From: DAIRET01 sp036795455
GTDB taxonomy: Bacteria; Bacteroidota; Ignavibacteria; Ignavibacteriales; Ignavibacteriaceae
Assembly (NCBI GenBank): GCA_036795455.1
Contig: DAIRET010000028.1
Span: forward strand, 1 to 21,963
Reading direction: 5' to 3'
Length of the DNA stretch: 21,963 bases
A program made the translations under genes and the position numbers. Of this stretch, positions 1 through 7,386 are shown piece after piece. The notes beneath the pieces are model-generated. The model was given only the letters and a program-made list of their open reading frames with translations, had not been told where the DNA came from and did no database searches. Each line of letters begins with the position of its first letter. Within the stretch, counting starts at the first letter, position 1.

Positions 1-78
1 AACTACGGCTCTTTTTTTATATATTTTAACAAGCTCGCTGCAACTAAGAGTAGAGGTTTTTTTTTCTTCATTTGTCAT
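1..78 (-). CDS. lptB: LptB, LPS export ABC transporter ATPase (N-terminal fragment)
   Basis: Only the first 26 codons lie in the window; the gene continues beyond base 1. The ATG at 78-76 overlaps the TGA stop of the lptA-like gene in an ATGA arrangement. After a short polar start, the residues SELVKIYKKRAVV match the typical beginning of LptB, where the first strand and A-loop region of the ABC ATPase begin. In the known pathway LptB powers LptFG extraction of LPS from the inner membrane and pushing it across the LptC-LptA bridge. No Walker motif is visible because of the truncation by the window edge. The call rests on this short match plus its position directly after lptC and lptA, which is the common gene order. 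Confidence 0.85.
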   Translation of the reverse strand, partial: MTNEEKKTSTLSCSELVKIYKKRAVV

Positions 79-1580
79 TCTATTATTTCACTTTCTTCGA
101 TAGAACTTTGTTCAGGTTCGGTTTCATCTTTACTAAAGTAATGATTCAGAATTTCTTCTTTTACAGGTCTGTCTAAATAAATAACAAACTTCGGTAGGAC
201 AAATTCTCTTTCTTTACCGGATACAAGGTTTTCAGGGTGATACTCGCTATTAGGATTGCCGTACAATCTAACATTAGCAACCTTCTTTTCTTCAAATTCT
301 ATTACCGCATCTTTGGAACTTGCTTTAATCAATCCATTCGGATCATCTTCTTCGTACATAAAATAGATGCTTAATACATTCTCAAATACTTCAGTTTTTT
401 CAAGACCGTCTTCACCGAAGTAGAGATTAACATCCATACCGGAAACTTGATCCCATCTATCTTTATACAATTCATTTTGGGAGCCGATTGCAGCATTTCT
501 ATTCACGTCTACCCGTTCTATTTTTCTATCTTGAAGATAAATAGTAAGTGAATCCCCGGTAAGCTGCGAATTCTCATACCAAAGAACCGGCGGTTTTGCT
601 TCATCATCAACTTTAAATGTAATTATCTTTTCTTCATCCCTGTAAAAAATAGTGTAATCGTTTCTCGAAGCGAATTCGCCTCTTACCATTTTAACCGAAT
701 CTTTGGCAATAAAGAAGTTACTCGTGTCTCTATAAGCTTCAAGTATACCCGCTTTAATTATCAACGTATCGATTACAAGTGTTGAATCTTCAAACAGTGA
801 ATCGGGAATGAAAGCTGTACTGCTTATTGTTGTGTCCGTAAAAGATAATGAATCAATTTCTTCTTTTTTATTTTGCCTGTATGATGAATCAATCTGGATG
901 AGTAATGGATTTTCATCGACTAAACTGTAATTTTTCACCCTGTAGTCTTCAATATGATCTCCGTATATTGAAGTATTATTTGTGAAACTTCGTATTATCA
1001 CATTACCAAATCCGAATGTTATCTGGCTATCGCGGTAATGCTCCAGGCTGTCGGAATTAATTGTATTTTCAACATCAACAATTTTTACAGTACCGGTTGC
1101 AATCGCTTTATCAATCTCCCGATAATAAAGTAGTCTATCCGATGTCAAAGTTGAAACAGTATCATATAGTTTTACATCATAATGAAAATCCGCTAAATTT
1201 TCATTAAAGAAGTACTCTCCTTTACGGGCAGTTAAAATAACTTTTTTATCATCCAGCTTTACACCTTTATCGGAATAAGCACGTCTTTCATTTCCGAAAT
1301 AGAAACCTTCATCCGTATAAATTGTTAAAGTATCCTGTGTAACAATAACATTTCCGATTAGATGGGCGCTGTTTCTTGATATAAACTGAATTGCGGTGTC
1401 GCAGGTTATCACTACATTTCCCTGCGTTAATACAACATCCCCTATTACTTCGCGGATTGATTCGTTGTTCTCAAAGTGTCCTTTTAATTCCTTACCGATT
1501 ACGGTAATCATTTTATCGGATTCCTGCGGAAAACTTACCTGGATTAAAAAGAATAAAAATATCAGCGTCAATCTTTTCAA
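75..1580 (-). CDS. lptA: LptA/OstA-like periplasmic LPS transport protein, long form
   Basis: This 501-residue protein has a signal peptide (about residues 1-18, hydrophobic FLFFLIQVSF). It is followed by strand-rich repeats such as GDVVLTQGNVVITCDTA (47-63) and GNVIVTQDTLTIYTDEG, typical of the OstA/LptA beta-jellyroll (residues about 25-200). A second stretch (about 270-430) has the same alternating pattern with SLTIYLQDRKIERVDV and AVIEFEEKKVANVRLYG. The C-terminus (484-501) is strongly acidic. Enterobacterial LptA is about 185 residues, so this is the long OstA-like type seen in Bacteroidota relatives. By family knowledge it would bridge LptC to the outer-membrane LptD. It overlaps both lptC (upstream, 4 bases) and lptB (downstream, 4 bases), which suggests translational coupling. 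Whether it forms a complete bridge alone is inference. Confidence 0.85.
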   Translation of the reverse strand: MKRLTLIFLFFLIQVSFPQESDKMITVIGKELKGHFENNESIREVIGDVVLTQGNVVITCDTAIQFISRNSAHLIGNVIVTQDTLTIYTDEGFYFGNERRAYSDKGVKLDDKKVILTARKGEYFFNENLADFHYDVKLYDTVSTLTSDRLLYYREIDKAIATGTVKIVDVENTINSDSLEHYRDSQITFGFGNVIIRSFTNNTSIYGDHIEDYRVKNYSLVDENPLLIQIDSSYRQNKKEEIDSLSFTDTTISSTAFIPDSLFEDSTLVIDTLIIKAGILEAYRDTSNFFIAKDSVKMVRGEFASRNDYTIFYRDEEKIITFKVDDEAKPPVLWYENSQLTGDSLTIYLQDRKIERVDVNRNAAIGSQNELYKDRWDQVSGMDVNLYFGEDGLEKTEVFENVLSIYFMYEEDDPNGLIKASSKDAVIEFEEKKVANVRLYGNPNSEYHPENLVSGKEREFVLPKFVIYLDRPVKEEILNHYFSKDETEPEQSSIEESEIIE

Positions 1581-2113
1581 AGCGAATCCTGGTTTGTAAC
1601 GTATGTAACTTTGTAAATAATATAGTTTTTCAGGTGTTGATCCGATTCAAAACCGTAACCCTGAATTTTTTCAGTCGGAGTATTAATTGTAACAAATTTA
1701 TCCGAAACAATTCTGCTATCCGAGTTCCTCCACATTAACTCCTCGGTTTCGAGAGTAATGCCGCTGTCGTTTACTGCAACTACATTTTCGATTGCATAAA
1801 GATTTTTTGTTTTGTCATCTACTCTTCCCCGTCTCGAAGTTAAAGTAGTGGTTTTTATTTGCTGCGGGTTATAGAAATCTACCTTTAAATTGCTGTCAAT
1901 TAATGTTTCCTGAGCCTGGGTAAACATTCTCAAATGACCCACCCACATAACAGCCTGTGTTCTTCCGGAATCGGTAAAAATAATATTTGAATCCCAGCTT
2001 TCCTGTGCAGGTAGTTCTTCCACTTTTAACGAAGTATCAATTTTAGGTTTAACTTTTTCGCTGCCGCACCCGGCAATAAAGAGGAGGAGTATTATTAAAA
2101 CCGGGTATTTCAT
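1577..2113 (-). CDS. lptC: LptC, LPS export protein (lipoprotein form)
   Basis: This 178-residue protein has a lipoprotein signal peptide with lipobox IAGC (predicted lipidated Cys16). The E. coli LptC has a transmembrane anchor instead. The mature part has the beta-strand pattern of the LptC/OstA fold, including LTSRRGRVDDKTKNLYAIEN, where one strand describes removal-type repeats shared with LptA, and a second repeat around LETEELMWRNSDSRIVSD. In the known pathway LptC docks on LptFG in the inner membrane and hands LPS to LptA. It overlaps kdsD by 4 bases upstream and lptA by 4 bases downstream. Sequence similarity in this family is low, so the identification leans on both the fold-like repeats and the location between kdsD and lptA/lptB. 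Confidence 0.85.
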   Translation of the reverse strand: MKYPVLIILLLFIAGCGSEKVKPKIDTSLKVEELPAQESWDSNIIFTDSGRTQAVMWVGHLRMFTQAQETLIDSNLKVDFYNPQQIKTTTLTSRRGRVDDKTKNLYAIENVVAVNDSGITLETEELMWRNSDSRIVSDKFVTINTPTEKIQGYGFESDQHLKNYIIYKVTYVTNQDSL

Positions 2114-3099
2114 CTGCGTTGTAATCCTAAATTCACAAGGTCGTGAAGATGAAGTATACCAACCGGGATTTTCTTTTCATCCGTTACAATTAACGAAGTA
2201 ATTTTAAACTTCTCCATTTGTTGTAATGCAAATGAAGCAAGAATATCCGGTCTTATTGTTTTCGGGTTTGATGACATTACGTCAAGAGCAGTTAATTCTT
2301 TAATATCAAGAGTTTTTTCAAGAAGCCTTCTTAAATCACCGTCCGTAATTATACCTGTTAAGACTCCCTTCTCATTAACAACTCCGGTTACCCCAAGTCT
2401 TTTGGATGTAATTTCGATAATAGTATCTTTTAACGAAGTTGATTGGTGAACGAGTGGTATCTGTTCTCCTTTATACATTATCTCATTTATTTTTAACGAA
2501 AGGCGTTTGCCGAGGCTACCCCCGGGATGAAGTAATGCAAAATCCTCTGCAGTAAATCCGTGTATTTCAAGTAAGCAGACAGCAATAGCATCACCTAAAG
2601 CAAGCATTGCCGTAGTAGAAGAAGTAGGAGCCAGGTCTAATGGACATGCTTCTTCTTTAATATCCATTACAAGGGAAATATCCGATTCGCGGCTTATTTT
2701 CGACAGTTCATTTGCAGTTATACTAATAATCGTAACTTTCAACCGTTTAATTAATGGAATTAAATTTACTATTTCTTCCGTTGAACCGCTCTTCGAAAGC
2801 AGCATTACAACATCATCACTTCTAACCATCCCAAGATCACCGTGCAAGGCATCCGTAGGATGGAGGTAAATTGCAGCAGTTCCTGTTGAATTCAATGTGG
2901 CTACAATTTTTCTTGCTATCAAACCGGATTTTCCCATCCCGGTAAGTACAACTCTTCCTTTACAGTCGCCGATTACTTTAACAGCTTTAACAAATTTTTC
3001 ATTTATACTTTTAAGAAGATTTTTAACGGCAACTGACTCGATCTCAATTACCTGCTTCCCTTTAGAAATAATTCTTTCTTCGCTCAACTCATTCCTCAT
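2110..3099 (-). CDS. kdsD: Arabinose-5-phosphate isomerase (KdsD/KpsF family)
   Basis: This enzyme interconverts ribulose-5-phosphate and arabinose-5-phosphate, the precursor of Kdo. The 329 residues show an N-terminal SIS sugar-phosphate domain with GMGKSG (54-59), SKSGST (102-107) and PTSSTT (158-163). The family signature FALLHPGGSLGKRL (187-200) contains His191, equivalent to the catalytic His of E. coli KdsD. Two CBS domains follow (about 205-260 and 270-325), with GIITDGDLRR at 249-258. The length is close to the E. coli enzyme (328). It overlaps kdsA and lptC by 4 bases on either side, so Kdo synthesis and LPS export are in one transcript. The CBS pair may sense a ligand, but which one is unknown here. 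Confidence 0.95.
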   Translation of the reverse strand: MRNELSEERIISKGKQVIEIESVAVKNLLKSINEKFVKAVKVIGDCKGRVVLTGMGKSGLIARKIVATLNSTGTAAIYLHPTDALHGDLGMVRSDDVVMLLSKSGSTEEIVNLIPLIKRLKVTIISITANELSKISRESDISLVMDIKEEACPLDLAPTSSTTAMLALGDAIAVCLLEIHGFTAEDFALLHPGGSLGKRLSLKINEIMYKGEQIPLVHQSTSLKDTIIEITSKRLGVTGVVNEKGVLTGIITDGDLRRLLEKTLDIKELTALDVMSSNPKTIRPDILASFALQQMEKFKITSLIVTDEKKIPVGILHLHDLVNLGLQRR

Positions 3100-3917
3100 T
3101 CAGCTTTTACAATTGAATCTATTTTTTTCAATTCAATCAACATATTTTTTACATTTGAAAGTCTCAACTGGCTTGCAGCATCACTCAATGCTTTTTCCGG
3201 TTCGGGATGTACTTCAAGAAACAGAGCGTCAATTCCAACTGAAACTGCTGCTTTTGCAAGCGGAAAAATAAACCGCGGTTCACCACCGGTTATATTTCCC
3301 TTCCCCGGTACTTGAACCGAGTGCGTTGCATCCATAACAACCGGGTAACCTATATCTTTCATTATCAACAAGGAGCGCATATCAACAACAAGATTGTGAT
3401 AACCGAAACTCGTTCCTCTTTCAGTCAAAAGGATTTTGCTATTACCCGTTGATGCAACCTTATCTGCCGGGAACTTCATATCTTCGGGAGCAAGGAACTG
3501 CCCTTTTTTAATATTTACGGCTTTACCTGTTTTGCCGGCGGCAATCAATAGTTCCGTTTGCCTGCAAAGAAATGCAGGTATTTGTAAAACATCTACATAA
3601 GCAGCAGCCATTTCTGTTTCTGCTTCAGAATGAACATCTGTTAAAACCGAAACCCCGAGAGACTTCCCGATACTGCTTAATATTTCCAATGCTTGTTTGT
3701 CTCCAAGCCCTGTAAAAGAGTTTATACTTGTCCTATTTGCTTTTTTATAACTTGATTTGAATATGAAGGGAATGTTCAATTCATCTGTTATACTTTTCAA
3801 TTCCGATGCTGTGTTATATGTAATTTCTTCGTTTTCTACAACACAAGGACCGGCTATTAAAACAAAAGGAAGCCCATCACCAATTTTTATATTATTAATT
3901 TGTACCATTCTTCTCAC
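3096..3917 (-). CDS. kdsA: 3-deoxy-8-phosphooctulonate synthase (Kdo-8-P synthase)
   Basis: This enzyme condenses phosphoenolpyruvate with arabinose-5-phosphate to give Kdo-8-phosphate, using the product of the adjacent kdsD. The 273 residues form a TIM-barrel DAHP synthase-like enzyme with AGPC (22-25), the PEP-binding stretch KSSYKKANRTS (54-64), and VMDATHSVQVPG around His199. The motif EVHPEPEKALSDAASQL provides Glu235 and Asp246. Cys25 in place of the Asn found in E. coli, together with His199, Glu235 and Asp246, points to the metal-dependent class of the family. The listed start is a GTG overlapping the ruvB stop (GTGA). An in-frame ATG three codons later (3908) is an equally possible start and would give MVQINNIKIG. 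Confidence 0.95.
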   Translation of the reverse strand: MRRMVQINNIKIGDGLPFVLIAGPCVVENEEITYNTASELKSITDELNIPFIFKSSYKKANRTSINSFTGLGDKQALEILSSIGKSLGVSVLTDVHSEAETEMAAAYVDVLQIPAFLCRQTELLIAAGKTGKAVNIKKGQFLAPEDMKFPADKVASTGNSKILLTERGTSFGYHNLVVDMRSLLIMKDIGYPVVMDATHSVQVPGKGNITGGEPRFIFPLAKAAVSVGIDALFLEVHPEPEKALSDAASQLRLSNVKNMLIELKKIDSIVKAE

Positions 3918-4942
3918 TCAAATAAAGAATTCTGATTACTCTTTTTTAATTTACCGAACTTGTTATATGCAAGCTCCGTAGCTTCTCTTCCCCTCGGTGT
4001 TCTGTGTAGAAGTCCTTGTTGAATTAGATACGGCTCATACACTTCTTCGATTGTACCGGGGTCTTCGTTCACTGCAACTGCAAGTGAATTAAGACCAACA
4101 GGACCACCGGAAAACTTCTCGATAATCGTAAGGAGAATATCTTTATCCATTTCGTCCAAACCCATTTCGTCCACTTCAAGCGCAGAAAGAGCTTTCTTTG
4201 CAATTTCTATATCAATTATTTTTTTATCCTCAAAATCTGCAAAGTCACGTGTCCTTCTGAGCAATCTATTGGCGATTCTCGGAGTTCCCCGTGAACGTTT
4301 TGCAATTTCAAGCGATGCATTTGTATCAACTTTAATGTCTAATATTTTTGCCGATCTGATTAATATTTTATCAATTAGTTTCGGGTCATAATAATCAAGG
4401 CGGGATTTAATTCCGAAACGATCTCTTAAGGGAGAAGTTAGCATTCCAGCACGTGTGGTTGCACCTATAAGAGTATACCGCGGCAGTTTAATTTGAACAG
4501 AGCGTGCATTAGGTCCGCTGTCAATCATTATGTCGAGTTTAAAATCTTCCATCGCAGAATAGAGGAACTCTTCCACAACGGGACTAAGTCTATGAATTTC
4601 ATCGATAAACAGAACTGCTTTCTCTTCAAGGTTGGTTAATAACCCTGCAAGATCACCCGGTTTTTCAAGTACAGGTCCGGACGTTGATTTTATTTTGACA
4701 CCAAGTTCATTTGATATGATATTTGCGAGAGTTGTTTTTCCTAATCCGGGGGGACCGGTTAAAAGTACATGGTCTAACGCTTCACCTCTTTTTAGAGCTG
4801 CTGAAATAAATACTTTTAAATTGTCCGTAATCTTGGATTGCCCGGTAAACTCCGAAAACTTCGATGGTCTAATTGAAGATTCAAACTGTTTTTCTTCTTC
4901 AACAACCTGTGGAACTGTAGCGGCAGATTTTCTGATACTCAT
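3914..4942 (-). CDS. ruvB: Holliday junction branch migration helicase RuvB
   Basis: RuvB is the hexameric AAA+ motor that, with RuvA, drives branch migration of Holliday junctions. The 342 residues show Walker A GPPGLGKT (63-70), Walker B LFIDEIH (111-117), the sensor segment IGATTRAG (159-166) and the arginine-finger region PLRDRFG (171-177). They also show the C-terminal winged helix that binds DNA (FSGGPVGLNSLA and PYLIQQGLLHRTPRGR). The length is normal (E. coli 336). The gene sits in an LPS operon, with no ruvA or ruvC nearby in the window. It lies 4 bases after the acyltransferase stop and overlaps kdsA. The linkage is probably transcriptional convenience, not a functional bond. Confidence 0.97.
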   Translation of the reverse strand: MSIRKSAATVPQVVEEEKQFESSIRPSKFSEFTGQSKITDNLKVFISAALKRGEALDHVLLTGPPGLGKTTLANIISNELGVKIKSTSGPVLEKPGDLAGLLTNLEEKAVLFIDEIHRLSPVVEEFLYSAMEDFKLDIMIDSGPNARSVQIKLPRYTLIGATTRAGMLTSPLRDRFGIKSRLDYYDPKLIDKILIRSAKILDIKVDTNASLEIAKRSRGTPRIANRLLRRTRDFADFEDKKIIDIEIAKKALSALEVDEMGLDEMDKDILLTIIEKFSGGPVGLNSLAVAVNEDPGTIEEVYEPYLIQQGLLHRTPRGREATELAYNKFGKLKKSNQNSLFE

Positions 4943-4946
4943 ATAA

Positions 4947-6041
4947 CTATGTAACTAAAGCTTTGTTTTTAACATTAAATAGGTAGATCAAATATACTAA
5001 AAGAACCATTAAAGAAATCATTCCGGCAGCCGAAAGAACCGTTAAATAAGGGTCAAATGCTCTATTGGCAATTGAAGCTAAACCACGGTTCCAAACACTT
5101 CCGTAAAGAATCATCAAATGAACGACATATATCAGCAGCGTGTTTCTCCCCAATAAGATAAGTATCCTGGGAATAGTATCAAGATATGATGCAGTAAAAG
5201 CAAAAAATGAATTCAGAATTAGTACAATCCCTAAACGAAATAGAACTAAGTTGGGACTACTTGTCCAGAAATAGCTTTTACCGAGATATTGAATTTCAAT
5301 ATAGTCTAATACATATGTTAAAATTATCATCACAATTCCTGCTATCAGTAATGCAACGGAAAATTTCATATTCTTGAATACAGTTGGGTTTCGGGCAAGA
5401 TAACTTCCGAGAACAGCACCAGCAAAAAGAAAAACAAGAAAAGGGAAAAACGGGAAATATGATCCCGTCCCTTTATAAAAATACCCGGCAATAAAAGGAT
5501 GAAATAATTCAACCCAATTGACCTTTTCTGTAAAGTAATATGCAATAAATACCCCTAGTGTTGCAATCGTATAAACCAATCCATCTTTGTATTTAATTTT
5601 TTCCGAAATGTAAGCAAGTAATAGAATAAAAAGTAATCCGAATCCTATAAGATGCAGAACATCAACAGTAAAAAAAATTTTCCATTGCACTTCGGTTACC
5701 CCATCGAAAAATATTATTTTAGGAGTCGGGTAACGCAACAAATAACCAATCACTATCAATAAGACACCCCTTTTAATACCTCTTTTAATGCGGGGATTTT
5801 CGCTAAACGGCACTTTTTGTAAACGAAGCAAGTATGTAAAAACCGTTCCAGCAGTAAACAAAAATATTGGGGCAGTTAATCCCCTATTCGTCAACCATAA
5901 TGAATAGAGCCAGCTATCCATTGTTCGGTATTCATCGGCTAATAAAACATCAACCGTGTGTCCTTGAACCATATTCAACACAGCAAAAGCTCTAATAAGA
6001 TCAAGAAAAATGATTCTATTTTTATTTGCTGCCGGGGTCAT
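4947..6041 (-). CDS. Multi-pass membrane acyltransferase, HGSNAT/DUF1624-like
   Basis: This 364-residue polytopic inner-membrane protein has about ten hydrophobic segments. The N-terminus RIIFLDLIRAFAVLNMVQGH (9-28) and the segment GLTAPIFLFTAGTVFTYLL (54-72) resemble the heparan-alpha-glucosaminide N-acetyltransferase catalytic domain family (DUF1624). They are also similar to the wider acyltransferase-3 type layout (conserved D/R near the start of the first membrane helix, then His28). Such proteins move acyl groups across or at the membrane onto sugars. Placed upstream of Kdo and LPS export genes, it could acylate a cell-envelope glycan, but the substrate cannot be read from the sequence. 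It starts with ATG at 6041, 5 bases after the ridA-like gene stop. Confidence 0.7.
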   Translation of the reverse strand: MTPAANKNRIIFLDLIRAFAVLNMVQGHTVDVLLADEYRTMDSWLYSLWLTNRGLTAPIFLFTAGTVFTYLLRLQKVPFSENPRIKRGIKRGVLLIVIGYLLRYPTPKIIFFDGVTEVQWKIFFTVDVLHLIGFGLLFILLLAYISEKIKYKDGLVYTIATLGVFIAYYFTEKVNWVELFHPFIAGYFYKGTGSYFPFFPFLVFLFAGAVLGSYLARNPTVFKNMKFSVALLIAGIVMIILTYVLDYIEIQYLGKSYFWTSSPNLVLFRLGIVLILNSFFAFTASYLDTIPRILILLGRNTLLIYVVHLMILYGSVWNRGLASIANRAFDPYLTVLSAAGMISLMVLLVYLIYLFNVKNKALVT

Positions 6042-6046
6042 AAATA

Positions 6047-6502
6047 TTACTTTACTTTAACAATCATTTCAATTTCGACCGAAGCATTACGCGGCAGTAC
6101 GTTCACTCCAACTGCACTGCGGGCATGTTTACCGGCTTCGCCGAATATCTTCCCGATTAATTCCGATGCACCGTTAGCAACTTCGGGTTGATTTACGAAA
6201 TCATTTACACTGTTTACAAATACTGTTACCTTAACTACTTTTTCAACTTCATCAAGTGAATTCAACATTGATTTTACTGCAGCAAGACAATTAAGAGCAC
6301 AGATTTCGGCTGCTTTTATTCCGTCTTCTTCGGATACTTCTCCACCGACTTTACCTGTATAAACAATCTTTCCATCAACCAATGGAACCTGCCCGGAGGT
6401 AAATATATAATCACCTACTTTAACTGCGGGAACATAAGCTGCTAAAGGTTTTGCAACCACAGGCAAAGTATAACCAAGTTCGACAATTTTTTCTTCTATC
6501 AT
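6047..6502 (-). CDS. RidA/YjgF-family protein (imine deaminase or related)
   Basis: This 151-residue protein is longer than E. coli RidA (128) and resembles the YjgF-like subfamily with an N-terminal extension (residues 1-25). Conserved features are the strand VGDYIFTSGQVP (29-40), VKVTVFVNSVNDF (90-102), and HARSAVGVNVLPRNASVEIEM (126-146). Arg128 aligns with the substrate carboxylate-binding Arg105 of RidA, and the nearby Glu143/Glu145 fit the active-site acid. RidA hydrolyses reactive enamine/imine intermediates from PLP enzymes in the cytosol. Whether this subfamily does the same is less certain. It is the first gene of the minus-strand operon, preceded by a strong AAGGAG ribosome site 6-7 bases before the ATG. 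Confidence 0.88.
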   Translation of the reverse strand: MIEEKIVELGYTLPVVAKPLAAYVPAVKVGDYIFTSGQVPLVDGKIVYTGKVGGEVSEEDGIKAAEICALNCLAAVKSMLNSLDEVEKVVKVTVFVNSVNDFVNQPEVANGASELIGKIFGEAGKHARSAVGVNVLPRNASVEIEMIVKVK

Positions 6503-6531
6503 TTTATTACTCCTTTTAATTCTATATGTAT

Positions 6532-6553
6532 TTTCACTATTTTAACAGTGAAA
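6532..6553. promoter_or_regulatory. Inverted repeat in the divergent ridA-like/mazG intergenic region
   Basis: The 91-base gap between two divergent start codons contains a perfect 7-base inverted repeat, TTTCACT and AGTGAAA, separated by 8 AT-rich bases. It lies about 30 bases from the ridA-like start and 40 bases from the mazG start, the region where both promoters must be. A dimeric transcription factor site or a simple cruciform are both possible. No clear -35/-10 pairs could be assigned with confidence. Confidence 0.35.
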
Positions 6554-6593
6554 GATTATTAATATTAAAACAAGACAAGTAAGGAAATTCTTA

Positions 6594-7370
6594 ATGCTTG
6601 AATCTAAATTTAATGAATTTGTTGCTATTGTAAAAAGATTGAGAAAAGAATGCCCGTGGGACCATGAGCAAACAAACGATTCGATTAAAGCAGCTACTAT
6701 TGAAGAAGCATACGAAGTTGTCGAAGCAATAGACAATAAAGACTATAACGAACTAAAAAAGGAATTGGGTGATTTACTGCTTCATGTTGTTTTTCACTCT
6801 GTTATTGCATCAGAAAGTAATCGTTTTGAACTGGAAGATGTAATCAAGTCTATTACCGAAAAATTGATAAGAAGACACCCACACGTCTTCGGGGAAACAA
6901 TTGTTCATGGTGCCGATGAAGTAAAAAAGAACTGGGAAACAATAAAACTTACCGAAGGGAGAAAATCAGTTTTAGAAGGTGTTCCCTTGAATCTGCCATC
7001 GCTTTACAGAGCATACCGGCTTCAGGAAAAAGCAGCTAAAGTTGGTTTTGAATGGAGCAAGAAGGACGATGTTTGGAATAAAGTTACTGAAGAAATAGCA
7101 GAACTTGAAGAAGCGGATCAGTCATCGAATTCAGTGAGGGTAGAAGAAGAATTGGGAGACCTTCTTTTTGCATTAACAAATTACGCAAGATTTATGAAAA
7201 TCAATCCTGAAGATGCATTAAGACGGGCAAACAAAAAGTTTGAAGACCGATTTGCATTTATTGAAAAAAGCCTTGCAGAGATAAATAAAAAAATTACTGA
7301 TTCAAATCTAGAAGAAATGGAGTTTTACTGGGAGAAAAGTAAAACATTGGAAATTAAAAACGAAAATTGA
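6594..7370 (+). CDS. mazG: Nucleoside triphosphate pyrophosphohydrolase MazG
   Basis: MazG hydrolyses (d)NTPs to NMP and pyrophosphate, acting as a house-cleaning enzyme. The 258 residues (E. coli 263) contain two MazG domains. The N-terminal one has CPWDHEQT (20-27), EEAYEVVEAID (37-47) and ELGDLLLHVVFHS (57-69), followed by RRHPHVFG (93-100). The C-terminal one has GFEWSKKDDVWNKVTEEIAELEE (151-173) and EEELGDLLFALTNYAR (184-199), ending in the RANKKFEDRFAFIE region. The EExxE and ExxD metal ligands are intact in both halves. It is the only plus-strand gene in the window, has an AAGGA ribosome site 8 bases before its ATG, and converges on phoH with a 16-base gap. Confidence 0.95.
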   Translation: MLESKFNEFVAIVKRLRKECPWDHEQTNDSIKAATIEEAYEVVEAIDNKDYNELKKELGDLLLHVVFHSVIASESNRFELEDVIKSITEKLIRRHPHVFGETIVHGADEVKKNWETIKLTEGRKSVLEGVPLNLPSLYRAYRLQEKAAKVGFEWSKKDDVWNKVTEEIAELEEADQSSNSVRVEEELGDLLFALTNYARFMKINPEDALRRANKKFEDRFAFIEKSLAEINKKITDSNLEEMEFYWEKSKTLEIKNEN

Positions 7371-7386
7371 TAATCACACATAAAGC

